From: Amia ocellicauda
Taxonomy: Eukaryota; Chordata; Actinopteri; Amiiformes; Amiidae
Assembly (NCBI RefSeq): GCF_036373705.1
Contig: NC_089863.1
Span: 23,148,417-23,212,416 of the forward strand
DNA length: 64,000 bases
Reading direction: 5' to 3'
Shown: in pieces, positions 1 through 11,380 of the stretch
How positions within the stretch are numbered: the first letter of the stretch is position 1
Layout: each line of letters begins with the position of its first letter
Made by a program: the position numbers and the translations under genes
The notes under the pieces: generated by a model
The model's database searches: none
Told to the model about the DNA's origin: nothing
The model's input: the letters and a program-made list of their open reading frames with translations, nothing else

Positions 1-26
1 TCCCAACACCGGCTTTCAATCTACAT

Positions 27-458
27 CAGTGTTCCCAATGTCCTGTTTATTTGTGCTAATTAATTGAACTAATAATTGGCCTAATCAGAGCTTAAGCAAT
101 GTAAACCATTTGAGATGCCAGGTTATATAAAAAAAATACTAGATACCCAAATCTCCAACTTTTAGTCATTTAAATTTTAAAGGAAATTAGTTCAATTGAG
201 GGTTTTACTTTAGCTCTCAAATACTTAACTGCACCCTTAATTTAACTGAATTTCCTAAAGCCAGAGTCTTAATTGTTTAAACAGTGGGGGGGTTGAAGTT
301 AAGTATGAAATTGTAAAAGGAATTTATGAAGGAACCAACTTATCAGTTACACAATCTAAAAAGTCAAATGTATGCAAATTACTTCAATTAAGGGTTCAAT
401 TATGAAATTGAGAGCCAGCAGGGTAGGGGTTCCTCCAGGAGCAGGGGGCGGACCCCTG
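27..458. mobile_element. hAT-type palindromic MITE, degraded copy
   Basis: This is an AT-rich stretch rich in TTAATTGAA-type words. Its right end (about 415-458) reads as the 'ccagcagggtagggg ... tcctccagga' arm shared with the better-preserved copies at 54255-54447 and 57457-57771. The left end near 27 (cagtgttcccaa) resembles the family terminus but the outer arm is shortened. The possible 8-bp flanks do not match well, so the left boundary is tentative. No coding capacity is seen. Confidence 0.5.
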
Positions 459-640
459 ATTTAAGGAAGCACTGTTCCAGATCAGACCCAGCTTGTGTTT
501 GCCACCCCACTGGCCTGCAGGTTTACAGTGCCTTTAGCAATGGACCGCCTGCGATCATTGCTTCGGATTAAGGTGCTCCCGTGTATGCTCTTTGAATACA
601 GTACACTCCAACATGCAAGTAGTGATGTAAGTTACAATTG

Positions 641-760
641 GGCAGCACTGTGGAGCAGCAGGTGGGGAGGGTTGTGGTTTCAATCCCAGGCAGGGGGGGG
701 CTCTGATGCTGTACCCTTGAGCATGGCACTATACCCAGAATGCACCAGCTGTATAGACGG
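641..760 (+). mobile_element. tRNA-derived SINE fragment
   Basis: The text resembles the tRNA-related head and body of common fish SINEs: a 'gcagcactgtggagcag' start, a B-box-like ggtttcaatcc at about 676-686, then 'ctgtacccttgagca' and a 'ccagctgtatagac' segment. It is diverged and lacks a recognisable tail. Assignment rests on memory of the family. Confidence 0.5.
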
Positions 761-1562
761 GTCCCTGCTCCTAATGGGACCGTGGCCGATATCGCATTGA
801 GACGCTCCTCTCGGCAATAGTCCAGCGGGGTCCTTCTGCGTGGCCAGCGGGTGCGTTTGGTGTAGATAAAACAGGGCAGGCACCCTCCAGTCCCGCTGCC
901 AGGAAGACCCTGCTGAGCATGTGTGGGATTAGCTTGACCACCAGGTAGGCGAACCAAACCGGTTATTTAATAATACAAACAAGACATTTGCTTCCACTGG
1001 TGATCCTGTCAAAGCAGTACAGCGTATTCAAGCACAATAACTGCACTATTTTATTACCCCCCCACACCCACACACACACTAATGAATGTCCCTAATATGT
1101 CATTATAATAAACGCATTTTTAAAGCAACAGCCGCAAACATGACTCAAGCCGCTTGCTGAAAATGCATCTGAGACCCCCCAGCCCTTACAGCGGTCACCC
1201 CCCCACTAGAAGGCACTACGGGACGGTAAAGAATAGCGTCTTTATGTGTCGTCTTCCCTGCTTGAGAAAACACAGTCACACATGAAATGAGGTCATTGCG
1301 GCGCTGTACTGTTTACTGCTGCTCAACAACACAGGCCTCCACGCCGGCTCCGCTGTGCTAATTAATGTTCATTTCATGTACCTGTACTCGGGTAATTAAA
1401 ATCCTGATTTGGGGGGGGGGCAGACACAACCGTAAAATAATCCTTTTTTATTTTACCTGCGAGCAAAGACACGTTTATTGTTGTAATCCGAACAGCAATT
1501 AGTGATGATCAATTAGTAAACACGGGCACTTTTTAATTAACATTGTCATATTTTTATTTTTA

Positions 1563-1598
1563 GTGTGTGTGTGTGTGTGTGTGGGGGGGGGGGGGGGG
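1563..1598. repeat. (GT)n passing into a G homopolymer
   Basis: A perfect GT dinucleotide tract is followed directly by an uninterrupted G run of about 16 bases. Confidence 0.95.
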
Positions 1599-1921
1599 TC
1601 TATTAGATTTTTTTAAATCCAAATTGGATTTATTTTCTTTTTTTGGGGGGGTAGCTCAGAAACCTAACCTTATAGTAAAAAAAAAAAAAGAAAAAGTCAT
1701 ATTAATGGTGATGGGGGGGTGGGTTAGCCCCCCCCCCCCCCCCCCAAAAAAAACAAATCACATTGCTTTCTGGAAAAAGACGCTGCGATCAAAGTGCATT
1801 GTTCTTCCCAATCAACCAATCAATGCCCCTGGCGGAGAGGCGAGGAGGAGGAGGGTAACATGGCCGGCCACAATGTATCTGTCAGGGTGAGCCTGCGCTA
1901 CATAACAGCCTCTTTAGTTCC

Positions 1922-1927
1922 CATCAT

Positions 1928-1958
<31 letters not shown>

Positions 1959-1961
1959 AGC
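1922..1961. repeat. (CAT)n/(CAG)n triplet repeat
   Basis: About eight CAT units pass without interruption into about five CAG units, just upstream of the presumed GATAD2B first exon. Confidence 0.95.
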
Positions 1962-2039
1962 GCTGTCCCCTCCCCTCCAGACACAGACAACAACACACAC
2001 CTTCAGAGGGGCGCCTCCCCGACACCGCCGCCGACCAAT

Positions 2040-2500
2040 AACCCGGCTGTGTGCGCCGAGAGCGGGGGGACGAGCGCTCGCCGGGGCCCAATCAGCGCCT
2101 TTGTGTTGCTCGCCGGTGCCGGGGACTGGTCGGTGCTGGAGCTGCTGCGGCGCGTCAGGAGCGGAGCAACGAACCCGGAGCCAGTGCGACCTGCGGGGGG
2201 AACGGCGAGTCAGGTGAGTCCGGGGATGAGCGCCGCGGCCTAGTCCAGAGCGGGGCGGCGGAGGTGGTGGTGGTGGAGGAGGAGGAGGAGGAGACGAGGA
2301 GGAGGGGGGTTAGGAAAGCAACGGCGAGGACGGACGGGCCCGTTTCGGGGTGGATGTGGGGGAGCGGAGGTGGTGTGTCGCCCGAGGTGGGAGCCCCTTT
2401 GTGTGCGTCAGCGGAGGGGGATTCGGCTGCGGCTGGAGAAAATGATGGGGCCGAGCGGAGGCAATTGTTGTTGCATGAGCCGGGCTGAATACATCGGCGA
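2040..2500 (+). promoter_or_regulatory. CpG-rich promoter region of GATAD2B
   Basis: This is the only strongly CpG-dense block in the first 19 kb, with many GCGC, CGCC and GGCGG words. It contains a consensus 5' splice site at 2214, as expected for a housekeeping gene with a non-coding first exon. The coding start lies 17.6 kb downstream. The exact transcription start cannot be read from sequence. Confidence 0.55.
2050..2213 (+). other. GATAD2B: GATAD2B 5' non-coding exon 1 (approximate start)
   Basis: A strong donor (cag|gtgagt) lies at 2213/2214 inside the CpG-rich block, and the first coding exon at 19840 has a good acceptor with no usable upstream coding sequence. An untranslated exon 1 ending here is the simplest model and matches the mammalian gene layout as I recall it. 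The 5' boundary is a guess. Confidence 0.4.
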
Positions 2501-2915
2501 AACGTCCCCAAATTGTCGTTTATAGTGTTTATCTGTGTATAATAGGTAGCGGTGGAAATGAAACATGTAGAAAAAGGGAGAGCAGCAGCGGCAGCAGGAG
2601 GAGGAGGAGGGGGAGAGGAGCTGGAGCTGGAGCTGCGTTTCATTGTTTCATCTGCCGTCTCTGGGGGCTAACGCGGATCGGAGGAGAAGCCCGGCTGAGC
2701 CCCGGACCGGAGCCCGTCTTCGGGCTGGCGGACCCGGCCGGGCTTCCCCAAGGCAACCTGGGAGGAGAGATCATAGTAAAGAAAGAAAGAAGGGGGGAAG
2801 AAAAGACGAGAGCGTGGGGTTTGACGGTAACAGAGGGCGCCCGGGCTCGTCTACTCCACACACACCAAATCCTGAAAAAAAAATGCATCAGCCATTTAGC
2901 TACGTAAGGGCAGAC

Positions 2916-2916
<1 letters not shown>

Positions 2917-2970
<54 letters not shown>
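2917..2970. repeat. (CT)n microsatellite
   Basis: A CT dinucleotide tract of about 54 bp with one TTT interruption. Confidence 0.95.
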
Positions 2971-3046
2971 AATGCACGCAAATGGCGTTGGCCGCTCGAG
3001 CTGCTTTGCATACGTAGATGCCAATTAAGTGCACCGCGAGCGCCTT

Positions 3047-3085
3047 TGATTGATTGATTGATTGATTGATCCGATTGATTGATTG
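3047..3085. repeat. (TGAT)n tetranucleotide repeat
   Basis: Nine TGAT/GATT units with one CC interruption near 3071. Confidence 0.95.
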
Positions 3086-6000
3086 GAACTGGGTGAAGGG
3101 GGGCGAGGAAATAAAAGTCGGGGGCAGATGACGTGGGGAAAAAGGGGGGATCAATAATATATGCCGTCTCTGGTCTCGGTGCGGCAGAGACGCATCAATA
3201 ATAAGACACCGGCTACTTTCTGGTTTGTGACCCGAGCTGGGCTCTGCTGTTGCGAGATTTGTGCGTTTTTATTTTCCTCCCTGTCTGGGGGCAGATCCGA
3301 TTAGCACAGTTCAGATCATGTCGCATTTTGGGCTGGATGTCAGCGTGGCTTCAAAATGACAGCTGTCACATGCGGGTAGTATTTTTTTTTTTCTTCTTCT
3401 TCTTTTCTTTCTGCAGATGTCTTTTTTTCGTGTGCTGCTGTTCCCCCTTCTCGGGATTGCTCCTCCATTTGTGAGAACTATCACATGTGTTTCTGGTGAC
3501 TTGCTTTCTCTGTCTTGGATGAGGGGTTGTACATGTTTGCTATGAGACCTGCAAAAGGTTCTTCGATTGTGTCATCCCACAAAGAGGAATAGAAAGTAAA
3601 TGTCTGTCTTGTGCTCATATTTTGGGTAGATTTGTCTCTCGACGTGCAAAATATTGCATCTCTTATTCCTCCCACAGGACTTCTCAATTCTCTCTCTCTC
3701 TCGACTGTAATGTCACCTATGCAGAATGAATTTTTTCCCAGCACTTTATCCTATTGCTTTGGTCTTATTCCTCGACTAGGTGGTGCTAGACTGTAACTTG
3801 CTCAAGTAATAGCGGGGGTGCCAGTGGGTCATTGGGGGCCCGTTTGGACCTGGCTGGTCCACAAGGACTCCGACTGTCCCCCTTAAAGTGTCATGGAAGT
3901 GCCGCCAAAACCGGATGGGTGAGCTCGGCCCCGGTAAATAGGACGGTGCGTTTGCTCTGCTTATTGAAGCGGAGGGGTGTCTCTCTCTCCATTTCACGAC
4001 TTATATGTCAAATAGAATACACCCCCCCCACCAACCACACAATACCTCCTTTAGCAGCACAGATATTGGTATTGCGTCCATTTGTCCTTACAGTGTCAGT
4101 CATTCCTTCTCGTCCACGTTGGCATCTCTGTGTTTTGTACCGCCTGGCATCGGCGTGGGTGGCAGTTTTGGACCAAGTGTTTAGTTTGCGTCCGATCTCT
4201 CCATGGGCTTTTGTCCCTTATTCTAGTGTGTGTGTGTGTGTGTGTGGTGGTTTGACAGTCCCTGTTACAGGGTGTGTTTTCAGGTGGGGCAGTGTGGTCG
4301 GGGGGTCACGTCGGATGAGACGAGCGTGCCGACGGAGGGTGGTGCTCGTCGTGGTCGTACCGGGCAGTCTAACTCGGTGTGCCGCGAGCTCGGCCTGCCT
4401 GCCTTGAATTATCGGCAGCTCTGTGTATTGTGGTGGGGGCTGCCTGGCTAATTACCAGGGAGATTACGGCAGGCGATCGCAGGGGTTTCTTTGGGGGGTG
4501 GGGGTAGGGAGATCGGTGGCTCTTCCTGACGTTAACTGTGGCGACGTAGTGCAGTGATAGTACTGTTGGGGGCGGGCATTGTGGTATTATACTCTAACAC
4601 TGCTGCTGGCCTTGATGGGATTGTTCTAGTGGTGGGGGGGTCCCATTATAATGTACCACATCACAAAGCTGGGAGTGTGGCTTAAGTACTTGAAGGAGAT
4701 TAACTCTGTGAAACGTGGCAGAGTGGAGACGGAGAGAGAGAACGAACACCCCTGGGATGAACTGGATTAGCAACTCGGGAAGAGGAGGGCTCGGAGTGGT
4801 GTGAGAAGTGGCCGCAGTATTTAGATCAAAAGGACTGCAGCTTGCACTACCGTTCTGCACTCGGGGAACAGCTGTCTCGTGGTATCTGGCTGCCGACCCC
4901 ACGCCCGGGCCGTCTGTGTGGGTGAGAGCCAGCAGGCCCCGCAGCCGGGAAGCGGCGCGGTTCGGAGGTTATCGTCTGCGTTTTCCTGTAATTTGAAATG
5001 ATTTCGCAACTCCTGTAGTAATAAAGAGCCAGACCGCGCCAGAGTCCCGTGTTTGGCTTCTGTGTCGTGCTGGGACTGTTCAGCGAAACGGGACCAGGCA
5101 GATTTTAGGCAGTTTTTGACTCCCTTGCTGTAAAACCTCTAGTAACCTCTAGAAACTGGTCTTTTTTTTTTTTATTATTCCCACAATGCATTGGGCACTT
5201 TATACAATACATCAATCAGACATCATTTTAGCATTTTTTTTAAATGTAATTTGCTGCTGCTTTTGTTTATGCATTCCACCGTATTTTCAGACCCCGCAGA
5301 CCCCAAATTCACGTTGGCTTTGCGAAGGAGGCACCCTTTTTTTTTTTTGTCCCATATAGCCAGTTGCAAAGCTCCCCACTCCAGTGTCAATTCCCATTTT
5401 AGACCCTAGCCACCGTCCCGTTCTGTGCCAGATTAACCGGCCTGCGACGTGTGTGAAGAATTCCCCCCCCCCCCACGCCAGTTGCTCAGCCTCCTTCCCC
5501 TGCAGCTGGCCGCCCGCTGGGCGTGTCAATCAGTGCCTCAGGCAGGAGACCCTCCCCCACCCACAGGCTGGCAGTGTGGAACGGGCAGACGGATCAGACT
5601 CCTGTACCGCACTTACCTGTATCGCTGGCAGCCTCACAAGATCGCCTGATGGCCTCCAGCTAGAACGGGCATACGTGCCCGTGCTGTAGAGGGCATAGAC
5701 ATGCCATAGACATACGTCCCCTTTGCCTGTTATGTGCTCTTGACCTCTGTCGACCTGGCTTCTACCCGCATCCGTTGCCAAGCCCCTTACTGCTGACCCC
5801 CGACCCCGTGGCTGATGAGCCCGGGCTCATCCATTAGGGCGACCTTGTGTTATTGGCCTGGATCTCTCTGCGCTCTGTCCAGGGCACGAGTCTTAAGACC
5901 GATGCTTCTGATAGTCCGCCGGCTTGTGTGGGTCAGGCGTTTCCTCATGGATCGATTGCCCGTCTCTGCAGGTCGCTTTTGATGCATCTGGCCAGATGTG

Positions 6001-6152
6001 CACATATTGGGTGCATGCAATACATGTAGGGCTGTGGGTACAATCAAATCTGAGTGTTTTCTGGCAATAATTTAATTTTAATTTAATTTAATTTTTTTAT
6101 GTCAAAAAATTATGCATATATATCAGCTAAAATATGCTAACCTATAATACGC

Positions 6153-6190
6153 TGTATGTATGTATGTATGTATGTATATGTATGTATGTT
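6153..6190. repeat. (TGTA)n tetranucleotide repeat
   Basis: TGTA units over about 38 bp with a single TATA interruption. Confidence 0.95.
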
Positions 6191-7875
6191 ATATAAGCAC
6201 AACCAATTTTGTCAGCTTTAGAATGCCAAATACAGGAGAGCTTTATAATTGTCATCCTGTAAACAATTTGTTTGGCAGCAAAAGCTATACGATTTTAAAA
6301 TCTGGAATATGTACATTTCTTAAAGAAACCTCCTGCTTTATCACGGAGACCTACGTGACCCTCTTATGCCCCGACACCACAATGTGGGCGGTTTCGCCGG
6401 TAAAGCTTGCCTTAGTGATGCGTGCATGAACTATTCAAATTCATCCCAGACTGAAACTCAAAGCCCTTTACAGTTTCCTGTCTCCGCACACATTTCGAAA
6501 GCGCCTCCTGTGGATCTCCCCCTACTCTGTCAACTCCCCGTTTCCAATGTGGTATTTTCACCCTCTTGTCGGTGGTTACAGAGAGCGGCCGGGCTGAGGG
6601 GGGAAGCTGGAGAGAGCAGATTATACCTTCGGTTTAGATGCAATCGAGGAGAGGGGGATCTCTAACAGACCAGCGCAGCAGTATCTCAAGAGTGTGTGAT
6701 AGCAGTTATGGGAAAATATTATTATCCATCAATTTTCAATAACCAGTGCAGCGCAGGGTTTATTGTGGTGATATTGAGGCCTCGCGATAATCGGGATTGT
6801 CTGATTAAACTTGGATCTGAAACCATTAAGCCCAAAAGCTTTTTGCTTGTGTTGCACATCCAAAGGTGCTGCCTGCCATAAGTAAGTCATTAAGTCTGAG
6901 GACCGGTCTGTTCTTCTGTTTGGCTTTAAGCTGGGCTGCTTTCCACTTGAGGTGGAAAAAACCCTGTGATCTTGTTTGGCCAAGCCAGTGCCTTATCAAT
7001 CCAAACTCATGGCTGAGAACATCCTAAACGATTGTCCCATCCTTAGACCAGAATCTGAAGTCTTATGGTGTCTCCTATTGTTGTCCTATAGTGTCTCACA
7101 CACCAGTTAATTTAGGTCAGCTAAGCAATTAGCAGATTCATCCTTAACCAGCCAATTTGAATAACTGTGAGATACCCTGGGCAGATGTACTGCTGCCATT
7201 TTTAATTAATTTATTTGATCTATTTATATATATTTTCTTTGATAGATTAGAAAATCAGTCCCAGTATGTGTTGCTCTACCTGCAACTACTGTACCTAATA
7301 TTCCACATTTATCCCCATTCCAGACAGTCCCCGAGCATCTATTGTTTTGTAGACGGTTAATATTTGAGCGCGTCGTTTGTGCCAATGAAGGATTTTAATC
7401 CCCTCTCACACCAGCGTGATAATTGACATGAGAAAAACCGATTGGCCCCCAAAATGCTTACCGGTTGGGTTTAAACCTCACTGCTGTGAAAGTTTTTGAG
7501 CAGGAACTGATAAGGCTTTGAGGCCTACTTTTAAAACGGTGATTTTTGATGTTTTTTCCAGTTTGATATGATTGTAAATAAGCCCGCAGTGGCAGGTGGT
7601 ATCCGGTGTGTTTTGCCGTGCGAGGTGTGCGGCGCTGTTATCCAAGGGCAACCAGGACGGGGCACGGGGCAGCGGGTTTCATGGGCCGGACTAAAGTATC
7701 CTGTGGGTCACTGTGACTGTGAGGGGTTCGCCTTGGTCAGCTGCCTGGCATAATTGGCAGTTCATTTCGGAACCAGAAGCCAGGGAAGGTGTCGGCTTCC
7801 ATAGAGATCAACCTCTTAAAGAAGGAATGTTGATTTTTGCCATTTATACCGCAGTGGTGCATTGTCATTTTGGGA

Positions 7876-7903
7876 TGTGTGTGTGTGTGTGTGTGTGTGT
7901 GTG
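7876..7903. repeat. (GT)n microsatellite
   Basis: A perfect GT tract of about 28 bp. Confidence 0.95.
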
Positions 7904-10900
7904 GAAGACTCCCACCAGCTCAAACCTCCCCCTCCTTCCCCATCTTCCCATCTGTGCATGTCTGTCTGCGACGCGCTTGTAAATCACGCCGGGGGAGCTG
8001 TGCTCTCCAGAGTGCGGGCAGCTGTGTGCCGAGTTGGCACGGTGCCCCTGTGGGATGCCCATACTGGCCTTATTGTCACGGCACACCATTTTAATTTTTT
8101 TATTTTTATTATTGAATTAGTGATCTCCTCGGTCTGTGATTGGTTGGCCGGTGTTGTGCCTGCGAGGTGTTCATCGCCGAGTGTCGGCTTCATAGTAGAG
8201 AGAAACCAAACTGGAGGAATTCTCTTTATCAGTCTTTTTCTCGCATATTTCCGCATAGAGCTGTATGGTGCTTTCTCTGTGGCGCCCTTTGACCCCTCCC
8301 TCTGAGAGAGACTAAAATGAGGGCACTGCGGCCCCTCCAGCCCCCCTGCGGTGTCACACTCCTGGTTTTTGCTGCGTTCACCGGATTTTCGATGCGATTG
8401 GTTGGGGGTAGGGGGTTCAAAGGTCGCACCAGTGTCTTAAACCTCCATACCTCCTGCCTGACGACACACAGGCACACGCACACACCCACGTCCCTCTTGG
8501 GAGAAATTGTTACTCTAACACAGGTACAAAGATACAGCTATTGCATTTCTGAGCCCTCACAAGTTTTGGCAGCTCTATGGAGTAGAGAGAGGTGTGTGCA
8601 TATCTCTTGGTTTTTGGTTGCATTGGGGGTTGGACTGGGGTGCAGGGAAGTTATTGTCAAGGGGTTTATAAGTGTGTAATTACATCAGTCTGAAAAACTG
8701 CATCACCATGGAGGGCAGCCTGCGGTCTCTGTCAGGGTACAAGTGACCTTGAAGGCCCAGCTGCAGTCCAATTAGGTGGCTGAAAAGGTGCCACTCCTTC
8801 CTCAGTCCACAGTGTCCTTTTCCAAATCTTTGTGCCAGTTCCTCCCAGAGGTGTTCTGTTGGGCTGCTGAGCACATAGCATGGGTCTCTGTGGGCAGTGA
8901 TTCAGTAAAACACTGTTCTGAGGGACTAATTGTGCATCTGACTGCATAGAAGCCAACAGGTCAGTAAGAATGTGATCTGGTTTTATTTTTCTTGCCCATG
9001 AAGTGACGGTAAGTGCGGCGGCTCGGCTGTGAGAGAGCAGATTCTGTAGTTCGCAAGCCGGGCCGGCGGTATTTAATTACGCTGGTGTTTCGGCACAGAC
9101 ATAATTATCAAGCTGTAAAATCCACCACGCCCCGCTCGCGTCAACCGCCACGTTTGTGTTGTGTTGGGGTAAATTTAGCAGCCCTCTGTTTCTGCTGTGC
9201 AACTTTGCAAGTCTTATTTTTATATTTTTTGGTTAGCATTTTGTTTTTCTTTGTATGCGAGTGTGTGTAAGTCAGCAAACGTATTCTATCTGCAGATTAA
9301 AAAGTCAGCACTTTAGAAATTAAACCATGCCCCTATTAAAATCACCCACGCTGGTTCTCGATACCCTGCTGTGTTTGAGCTTGACGTTTTCCGTGCTTGG
9401 TATTCGCCACTCATTTGTGTCCGTCCAGCTTGCGTGTATAAATGCAGTGGACATGTTTTTGTATTTTAAGGGTCCGCGATCTGTGTGGGTGGCGAACTTG
9501 GTCCTGGAAGTAAAAGCCTGGTCACTCCTGGTGGCTGGGAAATGTTGGGTTGTGGTTTATATCTCCAGTGAAGTGTCCACTGTAGCCTCTATGCCGGTAC
9601 AGGGGGCTGCAGCTTGTGTTGTCGACCTGTAGGTGGTGCTCTTCTCGGACGGGAACTTAATATTTCTATATATATGAGAAATAAACTTTCCTGTATGTAG
9701 ACAAAGGGGCCCCCTGTGGTGATGTTAAACTGAGGATATCCACCATGCTGTATGCGAGTTACAGCATACAGACAACAAGATTGCATCTTCTGTACATCGG
9801 GCTCAATTCAATCCTCAATTCCAAACACTCATTCTAAAATCTGGAATGTACTTCCCTTTCTCCTTCTCTTCTAAGCGATCCACTGAAACCGAGAGACTGA
9901 CCCACGTTGTGACTCCTGTTTATGTATATTCTGATTTGGATTTTAATGAGTGGATGTGTTTTATTTAAGCAATCAGTAACTCTGCATCCCAGTTGTGAAG
10001 CCCCCCCACCCCACCAAAGCTCTAGTCTGTTCCCCTCCGTCTCACCAGATGGCTAAACTTTCACATTTTTATTTTTTTATGACGTACGCCCCACCCACAA
10101 GTGTGTGAGTGGGTGCCAGGCACACGTTTTAGTCTTTAACTCGTGTAAGATGAGAGGGGGTTCTCTTCTCTCCTCCCTCTCTCCCTGTGTGTGTGACGTC
10201 GTGATCACTAACGGCTACATATTAAGAGAGAATTCCATATCCTGAGGTTACAAACCGGCTCAGACTGGCTTGTCGTTCTGCCCTGTGCCGGGAACCCTGT
10301 GAAAAAATAAATAAATCGTGGGCCTTTTCTGCCGTTAAAGGAGCAGGAGGCCTCGCTCACTGCAGGGCGAGACTGACAGGGAAGTGTTCGCTTGTAGAAA
10401 TCTACAGAGGCCTGTCTCTTTGTCTGGCGCAGTTCTGTGTCTGTAATGGGATTCCCCTCCCAAATAAAATGGCAAAACTACTGTGAAAGAGTTATTTTTG
10501 TTGAAGTTATTGAGTTGTCGTCTGCTTGGTCCCTTGAAAGCCCATCCTAAGCTAATGTTATCGAGGTCCCATAAAAAGACACTTCCTTTGGACACCAACC
10601 AGAGAGAAACAAGCCAAGATGGGGTTGTAAACTTTTGGAATCTTGTCAACTCCACGCCATCTTGACTGGCTTCAGTTATCCGGACTCGCCACCTTTTCCC
10701 CCCGCTTCGGTTTTAACAGACTTTAATTGGGCGGGATCGTCCTCGGTCCCCATAGTACGGAGAGCGGCTGCCACTCCTTTAGCTGTCCGTGTCTCTCCCT
10801 CTGCTTTCGATGACTGTTGTGCGGCGAGACTAGACTCTTATTTCACCCCACGCAGCCGTGTCCTCCTCCCTTTTCCCCGTAGCCCCCCCCCGGCGACAGG

Positions 10901-11358
10901 AGAAATGGAATTGATTAGCGGAGTTTAAAAATAGAGGGGCCGGTTGCCGTGGCAACTTGCTCAATGAGCTGTTGTCCCTTTTAATGAAGACCTGGGACTA
11001 GGGACTGTGGTGTGCGAGTGTGTGTGTGTGCGCGCGTGAGGGGGGTGCGGAGTCTGCATTAAAACTTGGCAAATGGTGCTGAACTGTGGTCCTGTTTAAT
11101 ACAATTTTCAGATGCATTATTTCCCCCTCCCATTTAACAGTCTGTATTCTGTGATCGTACACATGCGACTGTTGCATTCTGGGTCGCCTCCTGCGGGATG
11201 TCACGATCCTTGTAGCTGGTTATCCAGGAGGCGCGTGCGTGCGTTTTTAATGGGCCCGGGGGTCACGTGCTAAATCGAGGCTGCCTCCGAGATCTGGCAC
11301 GACAGACTGAAGATGTGCTGATAAGGAATGCCGCTTTAATGGAGATATTGCACCCACC

Positions 11359-11380
11359 GTTGTTGTTGTTGTTGTTGTTG
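11359..11380. repeat. (GTT)n triplet repeat
   Basis: Seven perfect GTT units. Confidence 0.95.

Larger units (their letters stand above)
761..2040. other. Upstream intergenic DNA without recognised gene
   Basis: I see no exon-like coding sequence. The stretch holds short homopolymer and dinucleotide tracts (a GT run passing into a G run at 1563-1598, a C run at 1728-1745, CAT/CAG triplets at 1922-1961). GC content rises toward 2040, where the CpG-rich start of GATAD2B begins. Confidence 0.5.

Noticed and set aside
2155-2643. Open frames in both directions through the CpG-rich promoter
   Set aside because: Absence of stops follows from high GC. Translations are low-complexity (poly-Ser, poly-Pro, poly-Ala) with no domain, and they cross the likely splice donor at 2214.
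8680-8874. A - strand frame containing SPTEHLWEELAQRF, resembling the C-terminal catalytic motif of Tc1 transposases
   Set aside because: The match is short, no terminal repeats or other transposase parts are found nearby, and a similar EHLW word near 16475 suggests chance or a very old fossil. Not enough to annotate.
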